DNA of 64,000 nucleotides from Pachypanchax playfairii. Lineage: Eukaryota > Chordata > Actinopteri > Cyprinodontiformes > Aplocheilidae. Location of the stretch: assembly GCA_006937955.1 (NCBI GenBank), contig SSNP01000031.1, forward strand, positions 2,567,928-2,631,927, read 5' to 3'. Below, piece after piece: positions 39,192 to 50,819 of the stretch. The notes under the pieces are model-generated. The model was given only the letters and a program-made list of their open reading frames with translations, did no database searches and had not been told where the DNA came from. The translations under genes were made by a program, and so were the position numbers. Position 1 is the stretch's first letter. Each line of letters opens with the position of its first letter.

Positions 39192-39670
39192 AGGAGCAAT
39201 ATGTAAGAATTTTACAGTGAAATAATCACAACAGTCTGTTGTCTCACCGATGTTGAAAATAAAGTTACACTGTGACAGATCTCGATTTCAGCCGGCTGGG
39301 TGGTCACTCTTTAAAATTGCTGGTCCGCGACGGAATCATTGTTTACAATAACTATTCTACATCCGGACTTCCTGGTTCTATAGCGAATCACATGTTAGCC
39401 TGCAAGTATGCCAAGTCTTCAACATAAGCAGCTACAATTCCACAACGAGCAGCAAGAAAGAGTAGCAGCGCTGTGGATGGAATGGAAGCCAGTAAAAGAA
39501 ACTGCCCTGAGGTAACTAAAACGAGGATCAACATTGAAACTGGCAACCCAGCAGAAAACCTTGGAAGGGGAGGAGGCGGGGTGAGTGGCTGAGAACATAT
39601 GGTTTGTTTTTCCACATGCACTGCAGTACTCCAATTTGACCACAAGGTCTAATTCTTACACGTTGCACCT
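39192..39670. mobile_element. TTAA-type MITE, AGGTGCAA family
   Basis: The left end AGGAGCAATATGTAAGAATT and the inverted right end AGGTGCAACGTGTAAGAATT agree at 17 of 20 bp. Flanks are TTCA (39188-39191, one change from TTAA) and TTAA (39671-39674). The 479-bp body encodes nothing. A TTAA target with AG-starting ends fits Kolobok-type elements better than piggyBac, which normally starts with C. Confidence 0.8.
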
Positions 39671-39675
39671 TTAAG

Positions 39676-41073
39676 CCTGCAGAAATCCACTTTGGACTGG
39701 GTTGTGCTCTGATGAGCTCTTAGTGAATATGTCTAGATTGAACTGATCTGTTTCTCCAAACTGAGGTTGTTCAAAGAGCCACCAGCGACACATAAGATAT
39801 TAAACTGGAGATAGAAACTTTTCAAGTATGTTTGACCTTTATAGTCTTCTAATGGACTGACTCTGGGTCAGGAAACAGTCCTGCAGGTAGAAAACTTTAG
39901 CTGTGTTGTGTTGGTAGTCGTTGAATAAAAGACTGTACCATTATAAATTTACCAATCCAATATTTTATGAAGTTTATTAAACTAATACTTAGACCTGTTT
40001 ACATCCAAATGTTTTCTGTGAAAGTGCAACATATCATGAGCATTTAAGGAAGTTGAATCCCTGAAGAAAATAATAAGTGATTGCAGAAATTAACTTCAAA
40101 AGCCCCAAAGAAATATTAAAGGTAAAGCTACATTGACTTCTGATGGAGCAAATGGAGCAGACCACTCCATGCGGACTGAGAAACACCCCCCACTTTTTAG
40201 CTGCTTCTTTTACCAGAGGAAGCAGGTCTATTGGTCTAATTCAAAAACTGCAACCCTCCACTATTGTGCTGTTTTTAGACCTGGAAAATGTGCAGCAGTA
40301 CAAAAAATTTCAAATTATTCTGTTAAAACTATTGAATGTTTGGTCTCTTATAAAACTTGACCAGAACACACCGAAGGGACGAGGTAAAACTATCAACTTT
40401 TACAAAAAATACACTTAAGAGTGAGAGGGCACACCCGTACAGTACAGGGTCTATAGATAATTCAGTCACATAAAATAATAATAATAATATTAATAAACAT
40501 CCAGGCAAAAACAACAATGGAGTGTCAGGTTGTGATAAATTCAGGTTTCAGCAGAATAAATTTAGTCAAGTTTGGTATTTTAAGGTTTTTGGACACAAAT
40601 ATGAATTTGTTTTGTGGGTGAATGATCTTTTTAATTATTTGAACACACAAAGGAAGAATTTCCTTTTTGTGGAAAAAACTGACACATTTTGTTAGTAACT
40701 TTTACAAATCATTAAAACAATATTTCATTTCTCTAGAAAAATAATTCAGTTTGAAGCAACCGTTTAATGTTATTGTATGTTTTATGATGAAAACTAAGAA
40801 ATGAAATTATTTGTTGTTTGATTTATAAGTAAATATACAGAAATGATGGGGCCAGTTTGTAGTTAAAATCACAGCTGCCTTTAAGAATGTTTAAAGGGAC
40901 CAAACAGGATCTTGGGTTGTTTGATATCATTGCCTGCACCACACTGAACATGGACCATAGAAAGCAAATTATCTGAGTAGGTGAAGGGCATTGGACCATC
41001 TCCAAACAGCTGCCAATATTATTAAAAAGTATTATATTAATGGATCAGACCTTCCAATAGAAATACAACCCCA
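39676..41073. other. Unannotated DNA
   Basis: No gene is supported. The block at 40130-40400 has two overlapping plus frames of 75-91 codons without recognisable domains. Confidence 0.45.
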
Positions 41074-41081
41074 CGTCTATC

Positions 41082-41340
41082 CAGTGGTGGAGTCAGGAAA
41101 TTTTCAATGGGGTGGTCCGGATGTAACGGTTAATGCTTTGAAGTGGCCAACATGTCACACAAAAAATGCATCATTTTAAAGCACCTTAAACCAAACAAAT
41201 ACAACATTCTGACATTGGGAGCAGTGGCAAAGATCTAGTATTATTCCAAGTATTTTTACTTATTAGTGCAGGTACAGTAATGCACTACAATGCACTACAA
41301 AACTAGGGCTATAAGAATAGGGCCCCTAGCTGCGCCCCTG
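41082..41340. mobile_element. hAT-like MITE with perfect 8-bp target duplication
   Basis: The element starts CAGTGGTGGAGTCAGG and ends (inverted) CAGGGGCGCAGCTAGG; 11 of 16 bp agree. The 8-bp flanks CGTCTATC at 41074-41081 and 41341-41348 are identical, the hallmark of hAT integration. It is 259 bp, without coding capacity. Confidence 0.92.
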
Positions 41341-41373
41341 CGTCTATCAGATATTTCATTTTGATCATAATAT

Positions 41374-41703
41374 CAGGGGCAAATCTTTGTTGGGGGTCCA
41401 GGTATGGGCATAGATTTTCAAAAGGATGGCACATGAAAAAGGGTCCATAACCTTAAAAAATAAAGTTCTTGCAAAATTATAGACCATTTATCATAATTTA
41501 AGTGGCAACCATAAACAAAATAAGATAAAAATCATTCTAACAAAAATGTTAATGGTACACTTTCATTAATAATTTTGCTTTGATTAATTTAAAAATATTG
41601 ATTGAACTTGATTGTTCTAGCTTGGGGGTGGCACCTGGGTGGCCAGTCTAATTGTAAGGGTGGCCATGCCCCCCCCTGGGCCACCCCTCTGGACACACCC
41701 CTG
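41374..41703. mobile_element. Second hAT-like MITE
   Basis: The left end is CAGGGGCAAATC and the inverted right end is CAGGGGTGTGTC. The right sub-terminal part is rich in GGGTGGCC-type words, common in teleost hAT elements. The flanks CATAATAT (41366-41373) and CACAAAAT (41704-41711) agree at 6 of 8 positions. It lies 25 bp past the target duplication of the previous element. The overlapping frames on both strands at 41617-41839 are not genes. Confidence 0.75.
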
Positions 41704-41714
41704 CACAAAATTGG

Positions 41715-43465
41715 TCAGATTTGGAGCCCTAATGGTTCCTAATGAAGGTCCAGGCCGACCCATTTCTGACCGAGAAACACTGAAAATACAGACTGGAATT
41801 AAACAAAAACGCAAGCATGTACGTGGAACATCAACCTAAAAAATCCAAATACTTGTTGTCATTTTTTGGATTAATTTTGAATAACAAATGATCAATCAAA
41901 ATACTGGAAACTGCTGTCCCTAAATTGTCCAAATATTTTGTTTGCCACCTTTAGCTCATCATAAATTCTTAATTCATGATACATGTACATAGCAAAAGCA
42001 ATTTCCTGCATGCGTGTTCAATATATCACTGGATTAGCCTGAAACAAATCACGAAATAATCAGTATGAAAAAATCCTGATGCACATTCAAAAAGTTTGTT
42101 TTATTCAGATTGTGGTCGATTCCATGCTCGACTTGACATTACACCAATTTCATACACCAAATCAAGGAGATTTATGAGAATAACTTTTATTAAGGTTGTA
42201 GTCAGCTGTGTAGGCAGCTGCTTTTGGCTGCTCTTCCAACCACAAAATCTGGTGGGAGCAACTCGAGTAGAATGACAACAGCTGCGTGATGCGTTTAGCA
42301 TTCTTATTTTATTATTCTAAATATCCACACGCACGCGTATAGACATAGGTATACATATTAAAAAAGTTTTTATAAGTTGGATTTAACTTTAAAAAAATGT
42401 AACAAAAAAATGTAATCCTTTATGAAACAGTATGGAAACCCTTCAGAGAGCTGTCCTCACTTGCTATAATTAATTGGATGGAGGAAAATGATATTCTTAA
42501 TTTATAAATACATATTATCAATATGAAACCCCAGTGCCTGTGTGAGAACTGCAGTAAAAATATTACAATATAATTCAAGTTTTTATTCCCTCATATCTAT
42601 CTGTCTAGAACATTTTCTAAAGACTCTTCGCTCGAAAAGGTTTCAGTTTCAGAGTCATCCATCACAAAACAGCCCAATAATATAAAACCCATCCCACATA
42701 GGATCATTGTATCAGGATATTTGTTCACCTGAAGTTAAATCAAAAGTTTTTCTTGTAATTATATCACTGAAATTGAGAACAGGACGATTTCTATAAAATA
42801 AATTTATACGTCGGAGCTGCTTTGAGATTTTAGCAGACCTACGTTTAAGTGGAAACTGAATATGGATACGGTTTAATGAAAAGCCCAAGTTGTGGAGAGT
42901 AAATCTTGTTTCAGTTTACGTGCTGCCGGGCTGAAGGTCCATCCATATGTCAGGACAACATTTATAGATTTTACATACTCGCTTCTGCTCACAAATCAGC
43001 AGCCTGTCTCCTTTTTTTTGCTTATTCATTTATTTATTTATTTGCACTCCCTGCTTTTTTCTTACTGTCACACATATAAGTGAAAAACACTCTCTCACGA
43101 ACAAAGTCTCTTTGTCTGAATGCAGTAAAGAATTTAAAATGTGGTTTGGAAAACTTTTAATGCTTTCAATAAAAGTACAGATATTAATCTTTTGGGTTCC
43201 AGCTGTGACATCCTACATTAACAGCCAAGAAACAAACAAACAAAAACAAAGGAATGGAGTTGGTTTGAAAAGATATAAAGCTTTGTGCTGTTTAAGCATC
43301 TCAGTTTGAACACAGAAGAAATAAGAGAATTAGTGATCAAGTGCTCATCCTCCGCTTTGGGTCGGCGTTAGTCAAACTCTCCTGATGTCTCTGCAGCAGT
43401 CCTCCAAATGCAGTCTGAAAACACACACATATATATATTTGGGTTATTGGTGATTTTTAATTGAC
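41715..43465. other. Unannotated DNA
   Basis: AT-rich, with no gene or repeat recognised. A 66-codon minus frame at 42101-42301 has no domain. Confidence 0.45.
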
Positions 43466-43470
43466 TTAAG

Positions 43471-43524
43471 GTGTGAGTGTCGATTGTTAGTGAGGACTAT
43501 GTGATGGATTATCACCTGTCCAGG
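43471..43524 (+). repeat. GGAT-tailed repeat family, 3' remnant
   Basis: GTGTGAGTGTCGATTGTTAG, then TGATGGATTATCACCTGTCC, then AGGATGGATGG is the last part of the dispersed repeat also seen at 8102 and 50165. It runs straight into the GGAT array, which probably grew from the repeat's tail. Confidence 0.65.
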
Positions 43525-43653
43525 ATGGATGGACGGATAGACGGACGGATGATGGACTGATGGAAGGACAGATCGATGGATGGACGGATAGACGGACGGA
43601 TGATGGACTGATGGAAGGACAGATCGATGGATGGAAGGATAGACGGATGCATG

Positions 43654-43689
<36 letters not shown>

Positions 43690-43783
43690 ATGATGGATGA
43701 ACGGATGATGGACTGACGGACGAACGGAAGGACAGATGGATGGTGGACGGATGGACAGAACAGAGGGATCCATGGATGGACGG

Positions 43784-43819
<36 letters not shown>

Positions 43820-43937
43820 ATGGATGGATAGATGGATGGATGGATGATGGATGAACGGATGATGGACTGACAGACGAACGGAAGGACAGATGGATGGTGG
43901 ACGGATGGACAGAACAGAGGGATCCATGGATGGACGG

Positions 43938-43968
<31 letters not shown>

Positions 43969-44085
43969 ATGGATGAACGGATGATGGACAGACAGACGGA
44001 CACATGATGACAGACGGAGGAATGATGGACTGATGGACAGAAGGACAGATGGATGGTGGACGGACGGACGGATGGACAGAAAGAC
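43525..44085. repeat. Large degenerate (GGAT/GGAC)n array with higher-order units
   Basis: About 560 bp is built of GGAT, GGAC and variant tetramers. A block of about 110 bp starting near 43691 recurs almost unchanged near 43845 and in part near 43966; a roughly 50-bp unit recurs at 43531 and 43582. All three minus frames stay open for 190-220 codons because the tetramer reads without stops, giving His-Pro-Ser-Ile repeats. These are not genes. Confidence 0.95.
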
Positions 44086-44286
44086 ACTTGATGAATAATA
44101 GTAATGCATTTAATTTCAGGACTCTCAAGGACACTGTACAGATAAAATTAATTAAAAAAAACCCAGTGATGTACAGATGAACGGAGGGATGGACAGACAG
44201 AGGGACGGAGGGATATGACGCACACTACACTGCGCCGTACTGCTACAACCAGAATTTATTACTGTAAAAGCGACATCAACAACAAA

Positions 44287-44308
44287 CTTCTTCTTCTTCT
44301 TCTTCTTC
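44287..44308. repeat. (TTC)n microsatellite
   Basis: Seven TTC units in a row. Confidence 0.9.
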
Positions 44309-44709
44309 ACTTCCTTGACAGATTTACTCTCCGAGATTAAAACTCCACGTCCATGCTCAATTCTGCAGGATTAAAAACAGAAACTCATTCAGACAATTCT
44401 TAAAATGGGCGGCCAGATAGGGGCCACCAATAATCTGGCAACGACCCACCAAAACCGAATTTAAGAGGTTTTATTAGAATGTTGCCTTATACGAACTATT
44501 TGAAAATACTTATGGAAGTCATGTACCGTCTTACTGATATACTTCAGATACTTATATCAATACTAGTTTTTACTAGCATGAAGAACCAAAAAAAATACAT
44601 AAAGAAGCTTTTCTTTCTTCTCTTCTTCTAAATTAATTTTGTTTAAAAAAATCTAACATACAGTATACTTCACTTTGGTTTCATTCAACTTTTGCATGCA
44701 TGTGCATAA

Positions 44710-44713
<4 letters not shown>

Positions 44714-44759
<46 letters not shown>
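44714..44759. repeat. (CAGA)n microsatellite
   Basis: About eleven pure ACAG tetramers. Confidence 0.97.
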
Positions 44760-44760
44760 C

Positions 44761-44813
44761 AAAAAAAAATAAATAAAAAAATTAAAAATAAATAAATAAA
44801 TAAATAAATAAAA
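44761..44813. repeat. A-rich run and (AAAT)n microsatellite
   Basis: An A-rich stretch leads into about six pure AAAT units. It directly follows the CAGA array. Confidence 0.9.
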
Positions 44814-44819
44814 CTAAAA

Positions 44820-46034
44820 ACTGACGGACTTTTTTTCTAGTCTAAAAGATAATAACGTTGATTATTTCTGTATGTCTGATAGGACTGAAACAAACATCTG
44901 GATTGGTTTTTAAAACACATCTGAGGCAAAGCTTTACCCACATGCAGTCCAAACTTGTAATTTTCATTTAATCTTATCTGTTCATGGAAATTCTAAAAAA
45001 AATATATTCCAGCCAAACACAGAGGAATTAGGATTAAGTCTGTGATTGTTGTCAGTCTGAACCCTAACAGCAGGAGAACGTTTCAGTGGAGTCTGACAAC
45101 AGGACAGTCACAGTGGTAAAGTTTCACTCACATTTTCCATCTCAGCACGTCCACCCAGTTTATTTCTTTTTTTTCTCTTTCATCTTCACTTTCTGCCAAG
45201 GGCGCATTTACTTACATGAATCTGAGTTTGCTGTTTTCGTGCTATTTTTCTTCTAAATCATCCATCACTTTTAATTCCTCTGTCTCGCTTGTTGTCAGTT
45301 CTTTCTTCCTTTAAACAAAAACAGTATTTTTCAGATATTAACTTGCGTTTTGAAGACGTAAAAAGCAAAACAAGTTCCATTCTTCCAGTAACATACAAGT
45401 CAAGGACTTACACTCAAATCGAGGAAAACTTTCATATGATCGTATTTAACACGCTTGTAATTTCGCAGAAGTCTTTTTTGATTTTCAAATTTCACGACGT
45501 TCCAGATGTGTTTATTGTTCCAGCCAAGTACTGAAGATGCTTAAGTTAAACCCTATTGTGTAAATAATCGCTCATGGCTCGTTTGATTGTGTTTTATCTG
45601 CCCCGCGGCTTCATTCGTAAAAGTGTTTCCAAACAGCTTTAATCAAACCAATACATATACAGTATGTCAGAGTAATTCTCATCTACATCAGCTTTGAAGT
45701 TGATGTGGAAACGATCCAAATCCCAGTCAGTCACTCGAGTTATTTACAGCTGAAAGGAACTCGGAGTAAAAGAGTTTAATCTAAATCAACCCCTGGGAGT
45801 TTTATTATGGTGAGAAAGTTAAAAAAGTGATTTAACATTCAAATCCTCTCAAGAAAACATACTAACATCTCCATGTTCTATCTAAACTATCACTTTTTAT
45901 GAACAAATATATAAACACAACACTTTTGTTTTTGCTCCCATTTTTAATGAGATGAACTCAGATATTTAAAACACTTTCCACATACACAAAATAATCATCT
46001 ATCTCAAATACTGTCATAAAATCTGCCTAAATCC
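44820..46034. other. Unannotated DNA
   Basis: No gene or repeat family was recognised. Confidence 0.5.
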
Positions 46035-46038
46035 TTCA

Positions 46039-46622
46039 AGAGGCCATTTCACACACATTTCAGGACTTTGTGGTTATTTCTTAAGTATTAACCAGTAATA
46101 TGAAACATTTTATATCTAAAAAACGTCATGAAACACTTATTAACAGACCTTTCAATCTGTCTGCATTAAAACTCGGGTAGTTCCGACTCCTTCCGTCAGG
46201 CTTCGGGCTGCAGTTCGCTCATATTCATTACTAGAATATGCTGGACTCTGATTGGCTAACAAACTAGGCTATGATAGCAAGGTATACTGTTTCCTGCCCT
46301 GCTGCGCATGGCAACATCAGACAATCTCTCTTCCTGTTTGCTACGTCTTATGCTACAGCTTTTAGCCAGCAGCATGCTAGGCGTGGTTTCTACTGCGGGA
46401 GCAGCCAAATACTAACAAACAAAGGATTTGTGACAGAACAAATACAGGCCGTTTGAACTCGGGAGAACTCGGGTTTTATCGCCACCTGCGTAGTTTGAGA
46501 GATTAAAACTGAAAGAGAAGTTGTTGACCTGTTTTCACACCCACTATGAAGGTAAGAACACCTGTGGAGCTAAAATATTCAACAGAAACCTCAGAAAAAC
46601 AGTTTTTAATGGAAGGGCCTCT
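46039..46622. mobile_element. TTAA-type MITE, AGAGGCC family
   Basis: The left end AGAGGCC is flanked by TTCA (46035-46038), and the right end GGCCTCT is followed by TTAA (46623-46626). The inverted ends match for 7 bp and weakly beyond. The interior of 584 bp is relatively GC-rich near 46190-46460 and has no real frame. Short inverted ends lower the certainty. Confidence 0.55.
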
Positions 46623-46687
46623 TTAATAGTTAACACTTCTCCTTTGTGGAAATACTATATTATAATATAGTAATAAAATATAGTAAT

Positions 46688-47086
46688 AAAATGCATCAAG
46701 CTCAGCAGTTTAGATTGGACCAGACAGGAAACGTAAAATACCCGAAGTTTCAAAATAAAAGGACACGTGCGGATTTCCGTTTGCGAGACTATGAAAAACT
46801 ACAGTACCTGTGACGGGTTTGAAGTCCGTAGATGGTGTGAAAATAAGACTCATAACTTCTGGATACACGTTGTTATCTTTCTCCATGCTTGTTGCTGCGT
46901 GTACTGACGAAATCACGCGCGTTTTCGCTATTCTCATGAGATTTCTTGATCTTTTGGGACCAGCTGGATGTAACGCTTGCGCGAGGGATAAGTGCATGTA
47001 AAACACTCCTGGTGGGAAGGGACGCATAGCTGATTGTGCGAGCAAAACGCTGCGCTCTGCTGACACGTCCAGTGGAAAGGAGGGAT
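46688..47086 (-). mobile_element. Dispersed repeat, copy 1 (pair with 58.0 kb)
   Basis: This shares GCATCAAGCTCAGCAGTTTA, GGACCAGACAGGAAA, AAGTTTCAAAATAAAAG, ACAGTACCTGTGA, GGGACCAGCTGGATG and GCGAGCAAAACGCT with 58018-58400 in the same orientation and order. On the minus strand both copies keep related open segments (RSVLLA-SA-RPF-PGV and VISSVH--TS). A segment here ends PVTG just before GTACTG, a possible splice donor. It may be the first exon part of a transposon gene, or a MITE derived from one. The family was not identified. Confidence 0.65.
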
Positions 47087-47088
47087 TA

Positions 47089-47269
47089 GACTGGTCACAA
47101 TAAAATATCACATTGAAATGGTCAGTTTTGTTTTATTGGGGGGGGGGGGGGTGTGTCTGATGACTCAGAAACCCATCAGTATCTGATGTGAACATCTTTG
47201 CCTCATGCAGACCCCCCCCTAATAAAACAAAACTGAACATTTCAGAGTGACCTTTTATTGTGGCCAGTC
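47089..47269. mobile_element. 181-bp foldback MITE with TA flanks
   Basis: The two arms of about 58 bp (47089-47146 and 47212-47269) are inverted copies: GACTGGTCACAATAAAA against GACTGGCCACAATAAAA, and GTTCAGTTTTGTTTTATT shared with one change. TA lies just outside each end (47087-47088, 47270-47271), as for Tc1/mariner-like integration. Each arm ends internally in a G or C run (G14 at 47138-47151). The terminal words match an abundant fish class II element, here reduced to little more than its ends. Confidence 0.82.
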
Positions 47270-47279
47270 TAAGATACAC

Positions 47280-49640
47280 CTGTGCGATAATCATGCTGTT
47301 TAATCAAACTACCGTATTTATAAGGATTCTGATTTATCCTGCTGTCTGAAGGTGGAATTTAATTTTTTTTTGCAGATGATTTAATTTGATAGCTTGTTTG
47401 TGTCTATTGTGTTGTTTAATTTTGAAGTATTTTCATGCTTTTTGATATTCTTGTACATGAAGTTGTTGAAAATTTTAAAGAAAAGTCTGAGTTGTGTTAT
47501 GTCATTTGTTTTTATTTTGTTTTGCCTGGTTTTTCCATGGCTTTGTTTTTTTCTTTTAAATCCTTTATTATGTGAATCTTTATGTAGCTCGAACTCTATG
47601 TATATTTTTCTACTTTGTTTCTATTTTTTTATCCTCACTTTCTTGTCATTGTTTATTCTTTTACTGTGTGTTCCTTGTTTCATCATGTTTTTTTTTTTCA
47701 AGTTACTTATGTAAATATGTACATATGTTTTTATTTACTGAAGGCTTTTATTTCCATTATACACATTCATTTTATGCCATGTTTTTTAAATTCATTGAAT
47801 TTCATAATAAACTCTCAACTAATAAATAAATATTTGTTACATGAAATAAATGCACCTTATATTGGTTTTAAAACCTGAAGTGGTGCATAAAGTATTTTGT
47901 TTTGTTCTTCATTATTGCAAAACTAAAACATGTTAATATAAGCTTTTTCTCCTGCCAGTCATTATTGCTGGGAAATGCAACAAACAGACCTCGAGTGAAT
48001 GCAGCAATGATAACATCCTCTTAAAAAATACTTGAAGTTGTACTTTTGCAGTTTTAGCCACGTTGTGTTTGCGCATGAGAAAATAAAACTCCATCTGCTC
48101 CAGGTCCCTTTGTGCTCACCTACACCCACTTCATACATGCTCGGGCTTTGCTTCATACCCACTTTGGCAGCCATCCCAACATACTGAATACATTTTTGAG
48201 ATGTCTGTCTTATCACTGTGTCATCAGGTGAGCAGCAGCATATGGTAACTGCTATGAAACACTGACCGTTGTGTGCAAAGTGGTGGTCGCTTTGCACGAA
48301 ATGACAATGACAATTAAATGCAAGACAGTGGTACGACCCCTCCTATATACAAATTAAATGCAAATGTCAGCAATCCTGCAGCTTGTGTCTTCCTGTCCTG
48401 CAAAAATCCACATACTTTTGTTATATTTTTTTTTTTACAAAAGTTGGATTTAAAGTACAGCTCAGAGGTTTTGCACATGCAGTAGAATAAAATAAAATTG
48501 TTATTTTATATTATGATTCAGCTCCAAATGTCTGAAATAGATTTACAATCAATGCAAAGCAGAAGTTTTTATTTCCATCCCCTTCCCAGTCAGTATAACT
48601 TTGGTCACAGTTCGGTTACTTTTTCCTGAATAAACACATGATGCATGATGTGATTTTTTAAAAAAACAACTAAATTACAACAGTATTACTAAAAGTCCGA
48701 CCTCCCAAGAAATGAATTTCAACTTTCAGAGCATCAGGTTGAGTCAAGTGTGCTATAAACAAAGTTGATGAAAGGAACAATGGTACAATTCATTATTACA
48801 CATATGCAATGTTGAGCGTGGTGCCTCAACTCTCCTAAAAATATACCCACACACATGCATGAGAGCAGATTTATCTAAACAGTTTAATACAACCCTTTGC
48901 ATTATGGAAAATAGACTTCCAGGACAACTTTGAAACGTAAGGTTTCAGTTTTAATCGACTTCCTCTCGTTTAATGCTGCAGAAACAGGTTGAAAGTGTGA
49001 CGATATGAGAAAGCAAGAGGACTCAGATCCCCATTCAAGCTGATTTAAATGATACTTTCTGTGTGGAGCTACAAGGCTGGTTGAGTGAACATGACCAGCG
49101 AGCCAGTGAGTCAATTTTATACATCGCTAAGTTTTCTCTTATTCTGCAAACCTGTGTGCGCACGTGGAAACACACAAACGCTGGCACACACACATGCATG
49201 CAGAAGCTCTGTGTGCACAAACTGGCATGTGGAAGTGCATAAATAATCAGATGTGCTTGCATTCTTTATTGTTTTTTATTTCGGTAATGACCAGCAGAGC
49301 ATTTATACAAACAAACACAAACAAACACACACGTACAGGAGAAAACAATGTTTGTCTTTTATTATTTATATGATCTACAGGTATAACTCCTCCCCATATC
49401 CCTGTAAAAAATAAAAATATGTACACACAAAGTAAATAATTTCATGTTCAACATGATTTTGGAAGTATAAAAGCAACTTCTAAACCTTGTGCAAATGTAT
49501 GTGCATGGTTTAGAATTGAGGTTACTTGTGTGTATTAAAATAGAATCATATATATATAAGAAAAGACAATAAAAGGTTAAATTCTTTACTGAACTCAGTG
49601 TTTCTGAATCTCCTGTTTACAGTTTGACACAAATTATTGA
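47280..49640. other. Unannotated DNA
   Basis: T-rich DNA at 47340-47880 gives hydrophobic Phe/Leu frames on the plus strand that overlap each other and have no domain. A 111-codon minus frame at 47962-48297 is also unsupported. No repeat family was found. Confidence 0.5.
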
Positions 49641-49643
49641 AAT

Positions 49644-49890
49644 TCTTTCTTCTTTCAGCTGCTCTCTTTAGGAGGTCTTCACAGCAGAGCATCAATCTTC
49701 ATGTTACCTTCTTCTGTCACACCAACGCGCCACATATCCTCCCTCAATACATCCATGAATCATTTGCGTTTGGTCTTTCTCTTTTCCTCCCTGGCTGCAC
49801 CAAATGTAACATCATTTGTCCAGCACATATCCCTCACCTGCACATGTCCAAATCATCTCAGTCTCTCTAACCGTGTCCATACTGATCAGC
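49644..49890 (-). mobile_element. LINE 3' fragment, antisense (same type as 4.6 kb)
   Basis: On the minus strand the order is GAGACTGAGATGATTTGGAC, then ATGTGCAGG, then AGACCAAACGCAAATGATTC, then ATGGATGTATTGAGGGAGGA, then GGTGTGACAGAAGAAG, then a CTGAAAGAAGAAAGAA-type tail. This follows the ORF end plus GAA tail of the LINE at 4575-5283. It is mutated with stops and cannot be functional. Confidence 0.75.
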
Positions 49891-50164
49891 CTGAGCTCAG
49901 CTGAGACACTGATTTCATATTCTGTGTATTTTAACATCTACAGCTTCATTGTTTGGCTTTCTTGAGATTTATGAAGAAATTCAAGCTGCATGAAAACAGA
50001 AAATCTGACACAACTTGATTTCTTATTTTGTGATTGAAATAATCAGTCAGATCAAGTTAAATACACCTTTAATATCCAAAGCTGCTTCTTCTTTTGCACC
50101 AACGTCTGAGTGACTTAGTTTAGGAATAGATATGTGTGAAGTCGTTTTAATTGGACTTTAGTTT

Positions 50165-50520
50165 GGCAACGAAGCAATCAGTCAGTCAGTCAGTCTCTAT
50201 ACCCACTTATTCCTGTTCAGACTCACAGGAAGCTGATGTCTATCTCCAGCTGATATTGAATGAGAGGCGGGGTCACACCTGGACAGGTCACCAGTCTGTC
50301 ACAGGGCCACATAGACAAACAACCACTCACACTATAGGGCCAATTTAGATCTGCTAATTAAACATCCAGCATATTTGAGATTTGTGGGGGGAAACTGGAG
50401 TCCCCAGGTAAAACCCACACATGCACAGTGAGAACATGCAAACACCAACTGGGTTTCAAACCCAGGACCTTCTCACAGCAAGAAAACAGCACTACTAACT
50501 GCACCACTGTGCAGCCCGAT
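50165..50520 (-). repeat. GGAT-tailed dispersed repeat, near full length
   Basis: In reverse orientation: CAGTCAGTCAGTC tail, then TTCCTGTTCAGACTCACAGG, GAATGAGAGGCGGGGTCACA, CCTGGACAGGTCACCAGTCT, CACACATGCACAGTGAGAAC, CAAACCCAGGACCTTCT and CTGCACCACTGTGCAGCCC. This is the longest copy in the window. The end near 50458-50520 has a GGTTTCAAACCC block that resembles a tRNA B-box, but I see no intact tRNA gene. Confidence 0.88.
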
Positions 50521-50744
50521 CAGAGCTATAGAGAACTTGTCAGTTTGGTGATTCTCTCTCATCTCACATTAAGGACTATTGATGACAACAGACTCACAAT
50601 AAGACTCACAACCATCTAAAACAACTAGCTTAATTAGGACTTTAGCTGATGGATTAAAACACGTGAAACACATAGCTACCCACAATGCATTGTGTTACCC
50701 AGTTACTGATAATGCCTCAAGTGTCATATCTGTGTAACTTAATC

Positions 50745-50814
50745 TGTGCACAAACTCCATATACAAACTTCCTGCTGTGAGGCAACAGCTAACAACTGCT
50801 CCACCAAGCAGCCT
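50745..50814 (-). repeat. GGAT-tailed repeat, end fragment
   Basis: CACAAACTCCATATACAAAC then CTTCCTGCTGTGAGGCAACA and GCTCCACCAAGCAGCC matches only the last 70 bp of the family, in the same orientation as the longer copy 225 bp away. Confidence 0.65.
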
Positions 50815-50819
50815 TCACT

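Noticed and set aside
43444..44134. Three overlapping minus-strand frames of 191-221 codons rich in His, Pro, Ser and Ile
   Set aside because: All three frames are open because the GGAT/GGAC tetramers contain no stop on the minus strand. They are translations of a microsatellite.
46710..47111. 133-codon minus-strand frame as a host gene
   Set aside because: It lies in a repeat with a second copy at 58 kb and runs into the foldback element. It is treated as transposon-derived.
47394..47878. Hydrophobic plus-strand frames resembling membrane proteins
   Set aside because: T-rich DNA gives Phe/Leu in all frames. The frames overlap each other and have no homologous motif.
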